From: Alphaproteobacteria bacterium
GTDB taxonomy: Bacteria; Pseudomonadota; Alphaproteobacteria; Rs-D84
Reading direction: 5' to 3'
DNA length: 64,000 nucleotides
Assembly (NCBI GenBank): GCA_017511715.1
Contig: JAFWJF010000002.1
Location: 62,001-126,000, forward strand
The notes beneath the pieces are model-generated. The model was given only the letters and a program-made list of their open reading frames with translations. It was not told the origin of the DNA and did not search any database. The position numbers and the translations under genes were made by a program. Below, one piece after another: positions 63,056 to 64,000 of the stretch (its first letter is position 1; each line of letters opens with the position of its first letter).

Positions 63056-63080
63056 ACCGCCCGTTTGGGCGGTGTTTTTA
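63056..63080. terminator. Intrinsic terminator between convergent genes
   Basis: ACCGCCC-GTTT-GGGCGGT (63056-63073) followed by GTTTTTA. Loop variant of the family at 1340, 3804 and 22630. Confidence 0.9.
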
Positions 63081-64000
63081 TAATTCAGTCAGTGATGTTA
63101 TAACGCGGATGCCGACAGATTCAAATTGTTCGATGACTTTTTCAATATCCATTATGTTTTGTGATGCAAGATAAAGAACAGGTATCAGTCCATTTTGTTG
63201 CGCTAAATCTCTTAATTCGTCAATCGGTGAATCAATTTGTTTGCCAGATGCAAACCAAATATTTTCATCCATTATCCAAAAGTCTTTGTCGTTGTGTTCG
63301 TATATGACATATTTTTCAGTCGCCACAAATTGTTTGTATGTTTCATATTCTATATTTTTTGATGCCAAATATTTTGTCGTGTCATTTTCAAGATTTTTGA
63401 TTTCGGTTTCGTCAAAGTTTATATCTGTGAATGTTGGTATTTGCGATTCGCCGAATACATCAGAATCTGATAAATCAAAATCTGTTGGAATTGGAACAGA
63501 TGTATTATTTTCGTTTTGTTCATAAATATCTTGTGTGGCAGGTGCTATTTTTTGTTTGTTATATGCCGATACCGCGCCGGTCAAAGACATGTTGTTTTTT
63601 GCGCGCATGTATGGGACACGTAATTCCGGGGGCAGGTCATCGGGGTATTCAAGTGCGGGCGTTTCGGAAACTTTTTGTTCTGCCTCTGGTTCTGGTGTTT
63701 GGGGTTGTGCAGGCTGTTTTTGCGGAAAAAGTTTTGATATAAATGCAAAAACTTTATCAATAAACGGTATGGTGATAATTAATTCTTTTTTGCGATAAAT
63801 AACGGCTGTTGTCGCGATATAAATTGGTATTGCAGTGTATATTAAAAGTCCAAATACAAAGCCGCCAAACCCATGCAACGTTGCATGAGAAAATTTCCAC
63901 CAATAATGTGCGCTGAACATGTCAAAGCGAAATACAAATCGCAATATTAACCATAATACAAAAAAGTACCATACTGTCCATTTGGCAACAATAATATTTG
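63078..64000 (-). CDS. Membrane protein of unknown function, 5' end outside window
   Basis: The frame stays open to the right edge, so the start lies beyond it; the TTG at 63944 is internal. About 307 residues are visible. Two membrane segments (WTVWYFFVLWLILRFVF and GFGGFVFGLLIYTAIPIYIA) precede a cytosolic or periplasmic region rich in Pro/Glu (QPQTPEPEAEQKVSETPALE), a low-complexity acidic middle, and a compact C-terminal domain (KYVIYEHNDKDFWIMDENIW, IPVLYLASQNIMDIEKVIEQ). No family recognised. Confidence 0.65.
   Translation of the reverse strand, partial: NIIVAKWTVWYFFVLWLILRFVFRFDMFSAHYWWKFSHATLHGFGGFVFGLLIYTAIPIYIATTAVIYRKKELIITIPFIDKVFAFISKLFPQKQPAQPQTPEPEAEQKVSETPALEYPDDLPPELRVPYMRAKNNMSLTGAVSAYNKQKIAPATQDIYEQNENNTSVPIPTDFDLSDSDVFGESQIPTFTDINFDETEIKNLENDTTKYLASKNIEYETYKQFVATEKYVIYEHNDKDFWIMDENIWFASGKQIDSPIDELRDLAQQNGLIPVLYLASQNIMDIEKVIEQFESVGIRVITSLTEL

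Overview
The window is a chromosomal segment from an AT-rich Gram-negative bacterium, most likely an alphaproteobacterium. Outer-membrane biology is clear (TolB, an AsmA-like protein, two beta-barrel proteins, a secretin, a lipoprotein). The topoisomerase IV B subunit, the rpsL-rpsG-fusA-tuf-S10-spc-alpha order and the separation of dnaA from dnaN fit that class. The pilin-like N-terminus and the many secreted cysteine-rich or glycine-rich proteins of unknown function suggest a little-studied, possibly host-associated lineage; that placement is inference.

Layout. 1-6.7 kb: 3' part of a type IVb-pilus-like secretin, a secreted hypothetical overlapping a Tlde1-like L,D-transpeptidase, rpsT, plsY, a secreted hypothetical and dprA. 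6.7-19.3 kb: replication and repair core with a divergent dnaA, dnaJ, parE, pgsA, uvrC, a pilin-like gene, an rluC/rluD-type gene, an AsmA-family gene, the diadenylate cyclase cdaA and dnaN. 19.3-32.3 kb: ppa, efp, fba, a lipoprotein, a VirB2-like subunit, an RHH regulator plus unknown partner, tolB, a thermonuclease-like gene, the ftsE-ftsX-YdcF-like-plsC operon, an outer-membrane protein, a DedA-like protein, rbfA and lepA. 32.3-38.6 kb: a degenerate integrase-like gene, acpP, fabF, two unknown genes, two convergent tRNA-Pro genes around a duplicated tRNA tail, mltG and a porin-like protein. 38.8-60.3 kb: the translation super-cluster from rpsL to rplQ. It lacks rpmD and adk at their usual places and has an 885-residue cysteine-rich repeat protein inserted between rpsK and rpoA. 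60.3-64 kb: a second large cysteine-rich secreted protein and the C-terminal part of a membrane protein.

Three patterns cut across the genes. (1) Two ~105-nt long-hairpin elements, downstream of dnaN and of rpoA, share an identical 24-nt apex while their flanking arms differ in sequence yet stay complementary. (2) Several genes have a -10 box only about 7-12 nt before the ATG and no Shine-Dalgarno sequence, suggesting leaderless mRNAs. (3) The gaps of the ribosomal operon carry many hairpins, two sharing one hexaloop. The most interesting single proteins are the DnaA with substituted ATP-sensing residues, the catalytically dead integrase, the Tlde1-like enzyme and the cysteine-rich protein in the alpha operon.
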